The translations under genes were made by a program, and so were the position numbers. 64,000 nucleotides of DNA from Pyxidicoccus parkwaysis (GTDB lineage Bacteria; Myxococcota; Myxococcia; Myxococcales; Myxococcaceae): the NCBI RefSeq assembly GCF_017301735.1, contig NZ_CP071090.1, forward strand, positions 9,724,001 to 9,788,000, written 5' to 3'. Positions 55,601 through 62,900 of the stretch are shown here, piece by piece. The stretch's first letter is position 1. The number at the start of each line of letters is the position of its first letter. The notes under the pieces were generated by a model. That model searched no databases. It worked only from the letters and a program-made list of their open reading frames with translations, and was not told the DNA's origin.

Positions 55601-55673
55601 GCTCATCGCGAAGCTGCGGCGGGCCATCCAGCAGCGGCAGGCGGCTCGCCGCAACGTGCGGGCAGTGAACTGA
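52644..55673 (+). CDS. Ser/Thr kinase with MshEN and receiver-like domains
   Basis: The 1009-aa protein begins with a Hanks-type kinase (residues 1-280): AAGGMAEVF loop, VAVKRI (Lys36), HRDINPSN (140-147; catalytic Asp142), DFG (160-162) and NYLSPEQ. A Pro-rich linker (about 345-405, runs of PPPPPPLA) leads to a MshEN-type domain (about 410-510: LGAILVARGMVTAQSLEEAL, GRLGQLLV), the fold that binds c-di-GMP in MshE. Two receiver-like segments follow, at about 617-710 (degenerate) and 877-1005 (AAILADPLPD with a phosphorylatable Asp, and GADDVMVRP). The start is GTG 52644, where the kinase fold begins; a TTG at 52524 would add 40 residues of poor codon bias. The gene is followed 74 bases later by gloA. 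Confidence 0.85.
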   Translation: MGTYRIVKKLAAGGMAEVFLGKVVGAEGFEKPVAVKRILPSYVQDSAFVELFLREAKVSVALQHGNVVQVLDLGTSAGQYYMVMEFVDGENLRALLKAARQQQLPMGLREVCFIAQQVADGLAYAHGRTDRAGAPLNIIHRDINPSNVMVSSNGGVKLADFGIAKSAGAHQETQAGVLKGKINYLSPEQVQGRTVDQRSDIFLLGLLLYEMLAGRRLFDGSYPHIIHMLGSFDERTLEPLPGVPPPLWTILLRSLAASPASRYQTAREFSESMQSFLFDHRLRVGSADIAGLFGRAFPDRHSPLEDLDGVPGEEIRLEGEELPRLHTPPSRDARRAPPGPPPMLRPAGSPPLPPGVQVPVAAARPVANPPPPPPLAMARPAASPPPPPPLAVAPPPRNPSVPPPPPGQRARMRQQLGAILVARGMVTAQSLEEALALQKKRGGRLGQLLVVERKLDPENLVRALSEQTGMPHITDEKLLAVPVPEELVRQVPRELCEKLCAVPVAVRGRELFCAVLDPRDVQVTDALKFSTRAVAVQGLFATEQAIRKAIRRFYPNLEEETGIDVEATDGRARMLEFVEQFTGRAAFEARELSGAEESEPRTPTPAESSSRRIHQSDARARMVLVVAEPSEPREAAVKLLLMEGLAAATSPAAEAERALSLGGYDLVLVLEDAVEDAAGMAQRLRTAHPRVEVRLLPSYSAALMGEGGPLMRLSALQTRLLDGVLSMLGGSAALAPFVTRLARRIGTRMGAGSVEETLIGTAASALALAARLEEPARFTLPSRARALALVGSGLPEVVEVLTAVLPDGGETPAPVSRTAGALLCAASFVSEVQSAQADPTDAAHALQALRQDPRLPPAALEALAAELSASAVGQDKAAPRVVVSETNAANAMTLQIRLMAEGLATVRAQSRAEVERALGAGAQAAILADPLPDGSLHAVLQALRKNAATEDLPVYLIVDKEDPAVVTAGLEAGADDVMVRPANVEVLIAKLRRAIQQRQAARRNVRAVN

Positions 55674-55747
55674 CTCCGCGTGCGGGACGACGAACAGCGG
55701 CCCTGGAGTGCGGAGACTCGGCGCGCCCGAGACGTTATGAAGCGCGC

Positions 55748-56134
55748 ATGAGAATCCTGCACACCATGCTGCGCGTCGGGAACCTGGAGAAGTCGCTCGA
55801 CTTCTACACCCGCGTCATCGGGATGAAGCTGCTGCGCCGCCACGACTACCCGGATGGGAAGTTCACCCTGGCCTTCGTCGGCTTCGGCCCCGAGGACACG
55901 CACCCCGCGCTGGAGCTGACCTACAACTGGGGCGTCGAGAAGTACGAACTGGGCTCGGCGTACGGCCACGTGGCCCTGGGCGTGAATGACATCCACGGTA
56001 CCTGCGACGCCATCCGCAAGGCGGGCGGCAAGGTGGTGCGCGAGCCGGGTCCGATGAAGCACGGCACCACCGTGATTGCCTTCGTCGAGGACCCGGACGG
56101 CTACCGCGTGGAGCTGATTCAGCAGGGGACGTGA
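55748..56134 (+). CDS. gloA: Lactoylglutathione lyase (glyoxalase I)
   Basis: GloA isomerises the methylglyoxal-glutathione adduct to lactoylglutathione in the cytosol. The 128-aa protein matches the Ni-type bacterial enzyme with metal ligands His5, Glu56, His74 and Glu122 at exactly the E. coli positions. Motifs are LDFYTRVIGMKLLRR, ALELTYNWG, GHVALGVND and EDPDGYRVELIQ. Length agrees with the single-domain form. It is convergent with the AraC-type regulator and is probably expressed on its own. Confidence 0.93.
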   Translation: MRILHTMLRVGNLEKSLDFYTRVIGMKLLRRHDYPDGKFTLAFVGFGPEDTHPALELTYNWGVEKYELGSAYGHVALGVNDIHGTCDAIRKAGGKVVREPGPMKHGTTVIAFVEDPDGYRVELIQQGT

Positions 56135-56238
56135 GCCCTCCGCAACCTCGTCCATGTCGGGACGGAGCCTGTCGGTGATGCCGGCGGTGGCCGCGCGGAA
56201 GACGAAGGCGCGCGGCACCGTGTTCCGGACCCGCCGCC

Positions 56239-57315
56239 TCAGTCCCGCAGGCGGCTGTCCCGTCCGGAGGCCACGCGCAGCACCCGGGGGCCCGCCGCCG
56301 GAGCCTCGTGGAGCGAGGGCATCAGCTCCTGCTCCGAGGACTCGTCGGACTCGTTCGCCGCGTCGAAGTCGTGCTGCGAGCTCGCGGCACGCTCCGGATG
56401 GCTCGACGAGCGGTAGCGGCCCGGCGCCACGCGCAGGTAGCGCTGGAACGCCTTGCCGAACCCCGTGGGCGAGTCGTACCCCACGCGCGCCGCCACGACG
56501 TCCACGGACTCCGTCGTCGTCTTCAGAATCTTCGCGGCGAGGCTCATCCGCCACCGCGTCAGGTACTTCAGCGGAGGCTCGCCCACGAGCTCCACGAAGC
56601 GCCGCGCGAAGGCCGCGCGCGACAGCGCCACCCTCGCCGCCAGGCTCTCCACCGTCCACGGCTGCTCTGGATTCTCATGGATGAGCGAGAGCGCGCGTCC
56701 AATCTGCGGGTCTCTCAGCGCCCCGAACCAGCCTCCGGCGCCCACCGGCTGGCTCGCCATCCACGCCCGCACGATGTAGACGAACAGGCTGTCCACCAGC
56801 CGCGGGATGACGATTTCCGAGCCCGGCAGCTTGCGCCCCGACTCGTGCGCCAAGAGCCGCACCAGCGCCTGGAACTGGCCGCTCTCCTCCGTGTAGTCCA
56901 CGTTGAGGCGGATGAGCTTCGGCAGGAGCGCCAGCAGCGGGTGCTGCCCGTGCTGCTCGAACTCGTAGGCCGCGCACAGAAGCACCGTGGTGTCCGCGGA
57001 CGCGTTCTGCGGCAGCGAGGCGATGCGCAGCTTCATCTTCTCCAGCGCCTGCTCCCACGGCTCCACCTGCGAGCCCGGGTCGTCCGTCATGAAGTGGCGC
57101 ACGCCGCTGCCCACGAGCACCACGTCGCCCGGCACGAGCCGCATCGGCTCACGCTCTCCCTCGAGCCGCAGCCAGCACACGCCCCGCTGCACGAGGTGCA
57201 CGGCCGTCTTCGTGTTGGCCTCGATGTCGAGCCCCCACGGCGACAGCAGCTCCGACTGACAGAGCATCGTGTTACCCAGTTGCGTAACGCCCAGCACGTT
57301 CGCGAGTACGTCCAT
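56239..57315 (-). CDS. AraC-type transcriptional regulator with N-terminal cupin
   Basis: The 358-aa protein has an N-terminal cupin of the AraC-type cupin_6 kind (LLSPWGLDIEA, HLVQRGVCWLRL, RLVPGDVVLVGSGVRHFM) and a C-terminal double helix-turn-helix (about 212-310: WTVESLAARVALSRAAFARRF and VDVVAARVGYDSPTGFGKAFQRYL). A 45-residue polar tail follows. AAAGGTGGGG sits three bases before ATG 57315, so this start is chosen over one 51 bases upstream. It is divergent from the NTF2-like gene, and the dyad at 57387-57410 lies between them, which suggests that it controls that gene or itself. Confidence 0.87.
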   Translation of the reverse strand: MDVLANVLGVTQLGNTMLCQSELLSPWGLDIEANTKTAVHLVQRGVCWLRLEGEREPMRLVPGDVVLVGSGVRHFMTDDPGSQVEPWEQALEKMKLRIASLPQNASADTTVLLCAAYEFEQHGQHPLLALLPKLIRLNVDYTEESGQFQALVRLLAHESGRKLPGSEIVIPRLVDSLFVYIVRAWMASQPVGAGGWFGALRDPQIGRALSLIHENPEQPWTVESLAARVALSRAAFARRFVELVGEPPLKYLTRWRMSLAAKILKTTTESVDVVAARVGYDSPTGFGKAFQRYLRVAPGRYRSSSHPERAASSQHDFDAANESDESSEQELMPSLHEAPAAGPRVLRVASGRDSRLRD

Positions 57316-57386
57316 GGTCCCCACCTTTATATGTCGGGACGTAGAATAGCCCGCTCCGTCACGCATCCACGACGCTGAGACTTTTG

Positions 57387-57410
57387 GACCGAAAAGCGAG
57401 CGTTTCGGTC
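57387..57410. promoter_or_regulatory. 8+8 dyad between the AraC-type and NTF2-like genes
   Basis: GACCGAAA and TTTCGGTC are perfect complements with eight bases between them. The right arm ends one base before the proposed -35 box, a position where a bound activator could touch RNA polymerase. AraC proteins more often use direct repeats, so another regulator is possible. Confidence 0.5.
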
Positions 57411-57411
57411 A

Positions 57412-57440
57412 TTGTTCGTCGCATTCGCGGCTTCTACTAT
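57412..57440 (+). promoter_or_regulatory. Candidate promoter of the NTF2-like gene
   Basis: TTGTTC and TACTAT are spaced by 17 bases, with matches of 3 of 6 and 4 of 6 to the sigma-70 consensus. Transcription would start near 57447, leaving a 150-base leader. Within it CGCACAC (57459-57465) can pair with GTGTGCG (57487-57493). Confidence 0.4.
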
Positions 57441-57597
57441 AGACCCCATCAACCCGCTCGCACACACCCTGCGCTCTCGCCGGAGCGTGTGCGAATGAGT
57501 GTGTGATCTCGCGTCTCGGCGCGATTCGACTCAGCACCGTCCTGCCTCGGGGCCCCTCGGCCCGGGCATGCGTGTGCGCAGCTTCAGGAGTTTCACA

Positions 57598-58146
57598 ATG
57601 AAGGTCCAGCTGACCCTTACCGCCATCGTTTTCGCTCTCTCCATTCACACCACGGCTGCGGCCGAGGGCAAGAACCCGCCCGCCGCTGCCTCCACCAAGA
57701 AGGACAAGGAAATGACCGCTGCCGCTGCCGCCACCACCGCCACCAAGAGCGCCGCTGACGTCGTGAAGGGCTTCTTCGATGCCTTCGGGAAGGGTGACGG
57801 CGAGGCCGTCGTGAACTCCTTCCACAAGGACGCCGTCATCACCGCCGTCCGCAAGGGCGAGCGCAAGGGCACCCAGCTCCACGGTACCTACAACGGCCAG
57901 CAGGGCGCGAAGGACTTCGTGACCAACCTGGGGAAGAACTTCGACACCAAGGCGTTCTCTGTCGATTCCGTCATCGGTGAGGGCAACGTCGCCTTCGCCA
58001 GCGGCGCCTTCGTCCACAACATCCGCACCACCGGCAAGCCCTATGCCAGCGATTGGGCCCTCAAGGTCATCGTCAAGGATGGCAAGATTCTCGAGTACCA
58101 CTTCTACGAGGACTCCGCGGGCTTCGTCGAGGCCAGCAAGAACTGA
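57598..58146 (+). CDS. Exported NTF2-like (SnoaL-type) protein
   Basis: The 182-aa protein starts at an ATG with AGGAG seven bases upstream and has a signal peptide ending TTAAA. A Lys/Ala-rich stretch leads to an NTF2-like cone fold (about 52-180): VVKGFFDAFGKGDGEAVVNSF, AVITAVRKGERKG, VDSVIGEGNVAFASGAF and ALKVIVKDGKILEYHFYED. SnoaL-type proteins of this size are steroid-isomerase- or cyclase-like or serve only in binding; no catalytic pair can be assigned. It is a single-gene unit with its own promoter, leader hairpin and terminator. Confidence 0.82.
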   Translation: MKVQLTLTAIVFALSIHTTAAAEGKNPPAAASTKKDKEMTAAAAATTATKSAADVVKGFFDAFGKGDGEAVVNSFHKDAVITAVRKGERKGTQLHGTYNGQQGAKDFVTNLGKNFDTKAFSVDSVIGEGNVAFASGAFVHNIRTTGKPYASDWALKVIVKDGKILEYHFYEDSAGFVEASKN

Positions 58147-58160
58147 GACACGGTTCTCGC

Positions 58161-58192
58161 GCCGCGTCCCGCGCTCTTGCGCGGGGCGTGGC
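58161..58192 (+). terminator. Hairpin after the NTF2-like gene
   Basis: A 14-bp stem with two G-U pairs and a TCTT loop begins 15 bases after the stop codon. GTTTCGTCGTTTC follows, a moderately T-rich tail. Confidence 0.65.
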
Positions 58193-58299
58193 GTTTCGTC
58201 GTTTCTGGTGGTTGTAACATTTGAAGTCACACACGCCGCGCGCGACAGGGTTTTGGGGAAAACCCTCCGCGCGACTGCCTGTGTATTGTCTTTTGATTG

Positions 58300-58316
58300 C
58301 TGTCATGTTGTGACAG
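58300..58316. promoter_or_regulatory. Dyad CTGTCA-N5-TGACAG
   Basis: A perfect 6+6 inverted repeat with a 5-base spacer in an A/T-rich stretch. This is the size of an operator for a dimeric helix-turn-helix protein. It is 560 bases upstream of the LuxR-type start, so its target is unclear. Confidence 0.4.
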
Positions 58317-58584
58317 ACGATGTTTCACATCGCCTGGGCAAACAAGGGGGAGTTCCGTCCGTGGGCACGCCATTGAAGAGCGAAGGCACCCGTGCGAGCC
58401 AGGCTCGCGCGCCGCGCGCCGCGCATCATCCAGCACGTCTCCGCCCGTCTCGAATGGACGTCGAGCTCCTCTGGGGCCGCGAAACTTCCGTCCTGAAATC
58501 GCCACCCCGGTGCGGCCGTACTTCCACGGCACGCGCCGCCGCCTCCGTGTGCCGTGAGGCGCTGTGTGGTGACATTGGAATCAA

Positions 58585-58603
58585 TTCACTAAAATCAAGT
58601 GAA
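58585..58603. promoter_or_regulatory. Dyad TTCACT-N7-AGTGAA
   Basis: A perfect 6+6 inverted repeat in the most A/T-rich part of the region. Its TCAC and GTGA cores appear in reverse order in the next dyad, 18 bases to the right. Confidence 0.45.
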
Positions 58604-58621
58604 AATAGCCAACTGTTGAAC

Positions 58622-58642
58622 ACGTGATATAATGCATCACGT
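58622..58642. promoter_or_regulatory. Dyad ACGTGAT-N7-ATCACGT
   Basis: A perfect 7+7 inverted repeat with TATAAT inside it (58628-58633), so a bound protein would cover a possible -10 element. No -35 box at normal spacing is visible, which fits a promoter that needs an activator. It lies 36 bases before the ATG of the small open frame. Confidence 0.5.
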
Positions 58643-58677
58643 CACAACTCACCATGATGGGAAGAATAGGAGGGCTC

Positions 58678-58827
58678 ATGGCTCGTGTCGTTTCTCAATT
58701 CAGGGTTGTCAATGACATGGTTCCTCAATGGCTCACGGTATCGCGCGTGAGCCTGGTGGGTTCTGAGGTGTGTATGAAGTCGGGGGCGAAACGCGTCTCA
58801 CGTGGGATAGGTCGGGTGATACGGTGA
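58678..58827 (+). CDS. Possible 49-aa peptide upstream of the LuxR-type gene
   Basis: AGGAGG lies four bases before an ATG, the best ribosome site in this part of the window, and the frame runs 49 codons (begins MARVVSQFRVV, ends in a basic GRVIR). It matches no family I know. Codon use is not typical for this genome, with many T- and A-ending codons. It ends 49 bases before the LuxR-type start and could be a leader peptide or a small regulator. It may also be chance. Confidence 0.35.
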   Translation: MARVVSQFRVVNDMVPQWLTVSRVSLVGSEVCMKSGAKRVSRGIGRVIR

Positions 58828-58876
58828 CTGCGGAGGGGGGAATACGGGGGCGCTTGCCAATACACCAGTCGAGTGA

Positions 58877-59248
58877 ATGGAGTCCGCTGTGATTGTGCAA
58901 GAGACATCATCGATGGATACGGACATCAGGGTCACCGAGCGGGCCGCGGCCACACCACTCCTCGCCGGTTGTTCCACGGGTCCTCGAGACAGGCTGTTCG
59001 ACATCGCGCTGGCGTATGCGCGGCGCAAGCGGCTCAGCTCCCGGGAGTGCGAGGTCTTCACCCGCTTCGTGTCTCAAGGGAAGACCAGCAAGGAAATCGC
59101 GGCCGAGCTCGGCATCGCGTATCCGACGGTGAAGCTCTACTGGACGCGCATCTACCGCAAGCTCGAGTGTGACGACGCGGTGGGCGCCCTGGTGGCCTTC
59201 ATGCGGGAGGTGACGATGCTCCTTCCCGCCGCGGCGTCTCCGAGCTGA
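58877..59248 (+). CDS. Small LuxR-type helix-turn-helix regulator
   Basis: The 123-aa protein has a 50-residue N-terminus without a known domain and a C-terminal LuxR-type HTH (LSSRECEVFTRFVSQGKTSKEIAAELGIAYPTVKLYWTRIYRKL compressed here to its landmarks: LSSRE, GKTSKEIA, TVKLYWTRIYRKL). No receiver or ligand domain is present, so activity may depend on its amount or on a partner. The start is uncertain between ATG 58877 and ATG 58913; neither has a strong ribosome site. It stands between an elaborate control region and the convergent PKS operon and is a candidate regulator of either. Confidence 0.75.
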   Translation: MESAVIVQETSSMDTDIRVTERAAATPLLAGCSTGPRDRLFDIALAYARRKRLSSRECEVFTRFVSQGKTSKEIAAELGIAYPTVKLYWTRIYRKLECDDAVGALVAFMREVTMLLPAAASPS

Positions 59249-59257
59249 GCGCACCCA

Positions 59258-59282
59258 GCCGCCCCTGATGCCCAGGGGCGGC
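59258..59282. terminator. Hairpin between convergent LuxR-type and PKS-operon genes
   Basis: A perfect 10-bp stem (GCCGCCCCTG and complement) with a 5-base loop starts ten bases after the LuxR-type stop. No T-run follows on the plus strand. It may act on both converging transcripts. Confidence 0.55.
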
Positions 59283-59309
59283 AATAACAATCAAAGGAAG
59301 ACAGAGAGC

Positions 59310-59330
59310 CGCGCGTCTCTCAGACGCGCG
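59310..59330 (-). terminator. Terminator overlapping the stop of the PKS-operon end gene
   Basis: CGCGCGTCT and AGACGCGCG form a perfect 9-bp stem with a 3-base loop, and the stop codon of the minus-strand gene lies within it. On the minus strand the following 30 bases are T-rich (CTTCCTTTGATTGTTATTG). It should end the PKS operon. Confidence 0.6.
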
Positions 59331-59943
59331 TCCAGTGGGACGTGGCCACCGCGCCGAGGATGTAGCGGCTCGCGGCGTGGCCCGTCAGCTCCTGCCATGC
59401 GGGCGTCTTCTGCGTTTCCTGGAACTTCTCCGCGGGGCCCGAGTAGCCGGCGAGGAAGAGGAAGCCAGGCTCGGTGCTCATCACGGAGTGGTACGCCGCG
59501 AAGCCCTCCACCGGCTCCAGCGAGCGCACGTGCGGGAAGAGCGTGTCGCGGCGCCACGCGTGGTACTCGTCCAGCGCGCGCGGCGCAATCTCCCCACGGC
59601 TGAGCTGAAGACGCTCCGCGCCCGGCACGGACGACGCGGACGGCTTCACCACGTCGCGCAGCCCATGGAGCTGCCGGCGGAAGTCCATGGCCAGCCGGGG
59701 CCGCACCAGCCCTTCCGTCTCGCGCCAGAAGCCGTCGGCCAGCAGCTCTCCCAGGCCGGACAGCTCCTGGAAGCCGACGAACTCCAGCAGCCGGTCTCCG
59801 GCCTCGTGCTTGTAGAGGCTGCGCGGGAAGCGCGCATCCGTGGGGCGTGGCCGGCTCAGCAGCTCGGCGACTCCCGGCACCTGCTGCGCCTCCAGCTTCA
59901 TGTAGTTCAACAACAGGAAACGCGCGGGCTCCGTTGGGCTCAT
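59320..59943 (-). CDS. Unknown protein downstream of the PKS gene
   Basis: I do not recognise this 207-aa cytosolic protein. Two segments look alike in outline: LLEFVGFQELSGLGELLADGFW and GFLFLAGYSGPAEKFQETQKTPAWQELTGHAASRY reduced to their cores (FVGFQEL / FLAGYSG). Both resemble the strand-helix end of dimeric alpha-beta-barrel (ABM/EthD-like) monooxygenase or cyclase folds, so a duplicated barrel is possible. It starts 42 bases after the PKS stop on the same strand and ends in a terminator, so it belongs to the PKS operon. A tailoring or cyclase role in polyketide synthesis is inference. Confidence 0.6.
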   Translation of the reverse strand: MSPTEPARFLLLNYMKLEAQQVPGVAELLSRPRPTDARFPRSLYKHEAGDRLLEFVGFQELSGLGELLADGFWRETEGLVRPRLAMDFRRQLHGLRDVVKPSASSVPGAERLQLSRGEIAPRALDEYHAWRRDTLFPHVRSLEPVEGFAAYHSVMSTEPGFLFLAGYSGPAEKFQETQKTPAWQELTGHAASRYILGAVATSHWTRV

Positions 59944-59985
59944 CAGTTCAGGCTCCTCCTGTGAATCGTCTGCCGCTCACTCGGC

Positions 59986-62900
59986 TCACGCGGCCTTGCT
60001 GGCGGCCGGGCGCAGCGCGGGGAACAGGTCGTCCACGAGGCTCTGGACGCTGGCCCCCTGCAGCAGCTTGGCGAGCGGCACCGCCAGGCCCAGCGCGGGC
60101 TCCAGGCGGTTGACCAGGTTCACCGAGACGAGCGAGTCCAGCCCGAAGCCCACCAGTGGCGCGTCGATGGCGACCTGCTCGTCCGCGGCCAGCACGTCCG
60201 TCACCTGCTTGCGCACCACTTCGATGATGACGTCGCGGCGCTCGCTCTCCGGAGCCAGCTGGATGCGCTGCAGGAGGATGCGCGGGTCCTCGCCCGCCCG
60301 CTGCGCGCGGCGCTTGCGGGCGCCGCCCTTGCCCAGGTTCGAGTAGAGCGTCGGCGCGCCGCCCTTGAACTGCTGCGTCCACGCCGTCCAGTCGATGAGC
60401 GTCACACCGGCGTGCTCCAGGCCGTGGCGCAGCACGTAGTCCACCGCCTGCAGCGCATGCACCGGCTGGAGCGCCTGCACGCCATTCGAGAGGTCTGCGC
60501 GCGCGGCCGTCCTGCCGGTCAGTTCCCACGGGCCCCACTGGATGACGGCGCCGGGCAGCCCCTTCGCCCTGCGGGCCTGGACCAGCGCCTCCAGGAAGGC
60601 GCTGCCGGCGGCCTCGTTGGCGCGCCCGTCCGTGCCCAGCCAGCTCAGCACCGAGCCCATGAGGACGAAGTGGTCCAGCTTCATGTCCCGCGTGTGCTGG
60701 TGCAGCAGCCATGCGCCCTTCGCGAGGGGCGTCATGCCGCCGGAGAACTTCTTCCAGACAATCATGTCCAGCAGGTCGTCCTGCCGCGAGGCCGCGCAGT
60801 GAAAGACGCCCTTGAGCGCGGGCAGGGCCTTCAGCTCCTCGGAGAACAGCCGCTGCATGTCGGCATCACGCGTGACGTCCACCGCCGCCACGTGCACCTT
60901 CGCGCCGCGCTTCACCAGCGCCTCCACGGCCCGGCTGCGCGGCTCGTCCAGCGGACGCGGGTCCGCGAGGAGCAGGCTGCGCGCTCCGCCGTGGGCCACC
61001 ATCCACTCCGCGAGCTGAAGTCCCGTGGACCCGAGCCCGCCAGTGATGAGGTACGTCGCGTCGCCGTGAAACAGCGAGCCGTCCTGCTGGGGCTTCGGCT
61101 TGTTCGCCCGGGCGAGCCGGAACGCCAGGCGCTTGCCACCACGCAGCGCGACCTGGTCCTCACCATCCGAGTGCCACAATTCCGGCAGCAGCGCGGCCGC
61201 GTCCGCCGAGGGATTGCTGTCCTCGCGGCGCTCCAGGTCCACCAGGCCGCCCCACAGGTCCGCGTGGCGCAGCGCCATGGCGGAGCCCAGCGCCCACAGC
61301 GGCGCCTGTGCCACCTCCGCGCCCTGTTCCGGCGTGGCCGCCTGCGCGTTGCGCGTGACGAACCACAGGCGCGGCGAGGCGCCCGTCACCGAGTTGACCA
61401 CGGACACCGCCTGAATCAGCAGCAGCGCGCTGCCCACGGTGCTGCCTTCCGTGGCGGCGAGCTGCTCCAGCGTGAGCGACTCCGTGGACGGCGCATCCAG
61501 GCCCCACAGGTACACGACGTGGCGGTACGACACACCGGGCACGCCGAAGTAGTCGCGCACCATCCGGTGGAACAGTCCCGGCTCGTCCGCGGCAATGGCC
61601 TTGCGGCGGTCTCCCACCACCAGCGTCAGGTCCGGGTAGACGACGTGGACCTTCTCGCCCAGCTCGCGCAGCTGCTCCGCCAGAGCGCTGCCCACGCCGC
61701 CACGGTCCGCGAGGATGAGCCAGCGGTTGGCCAGGGCGTCCTTCTCGCGGACCACCGGCGCCAGCGCGGGACGCTCCTCCCACGCGCGCTGATAGAGGGA
61801 GTCCAGCAGCGGGTCCATCACAGCCGCCGTGGGCTGCATGGCCTCGCGCGTGAGGCGGCGGACCTGGAGGCCCTGCATCACCGCGAGCGGGCGGCCGTCC
61901 TCCGTGTAGAGGCGAATGTCCACCGTCATCACATCCGGCGTCGCGCCGGGCCGGCGCACCGCATGGACCCACGCCTCGCGCACGCCCGACTCCAGCGTGT
62001 GGTAGCGCTCCATGCTGATGGGCAGGAAGGTGCGCGTCAGGTCATCCGGCGGAACGGTGAAGTCACCGTTGGCCTCCGCCAGCGCGGCGTAGACGTGGAG
62101 ACACGCGTCGAGGAACGCGGGCTGGACGGTGTAGGGCTGGGCCTGCACGTGCTCCGGCAGGCGGACGCGAGTCAATGCCTCGCCGTCGCCCTGCCACAGC
62201 TCCTGGATGCCGCGGAAGGCCGGGCCGTACTCCAGGCCCATGGCGCGGATGGCCGGGTAGTAGCGGTCGATGGGCACGGACGTGAGGCAGCGCTCGCGCA
62301 GGGCCGGCAGCGAGGCCGCCTCCGGGGGGCTCTCGCGGCGCGTCTTCAGCTCACCGTCGATGTGGTGAATCCACGGCGCGCCCGGCCGCTCGTCGGTGCT
62401 GTAGACCTTGAAGGTGGCGCGGCCCTCGCCCTCGGGCGAGACGACCAGGTGCACCACGCGGTGGCCCTCCTCGGGAAGCACCATGGCCTCGCGGTAGAGG
62501 AAGGTCTCCATCACCACGTCGTCCACGCCGAAGTGCTGACGGGCGGCCGTCGTCACCAGCTCCAGCGCGGCCGTGGTGGGCAGCACCGGCAGGCCGAAGA
62601 TGCGGTGGTCGTCCAGGTACGTCAGCACGTCCAGGCTGTAGTGCGCCTCGTACTGGGCCTCCTTCAGCGTGGAGCGCAGGCGCTCGCCGAGCAGCGGGTG
62701 GCCGTCCTTGTTGCGCGGAGCGGCGCCGGTGTTGCGCGACTCGCTCACCCAGTAGCGCTTGCGCTGGAACGGGTAGGTGGGCAGCGCCAGGCGCTTGCGC
62801 GTGTAGGCCTTGTCGAAGCCGGCCCAGTCCACCGCGTGCCCGCCCACGTAGAGGGCGCGCAGGCTCTCCGAGAGCACCTCCCAGTCGCCCTTCTGGCGGC

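Larger units (their letters stand above)
58147..58876. other. Long A/T-richer control region before the LuxR-type gene
   Basis: The 730 bases hold the terminator of the NTF2-like gene, then sequence clearly richer in A/T than the rest of the window (58260-58330 and 58570-58660), three dyads and one short open frame with a strong ribosome site. No conserved protein is seen between 58200 and 58670. Confidence 0.6.
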
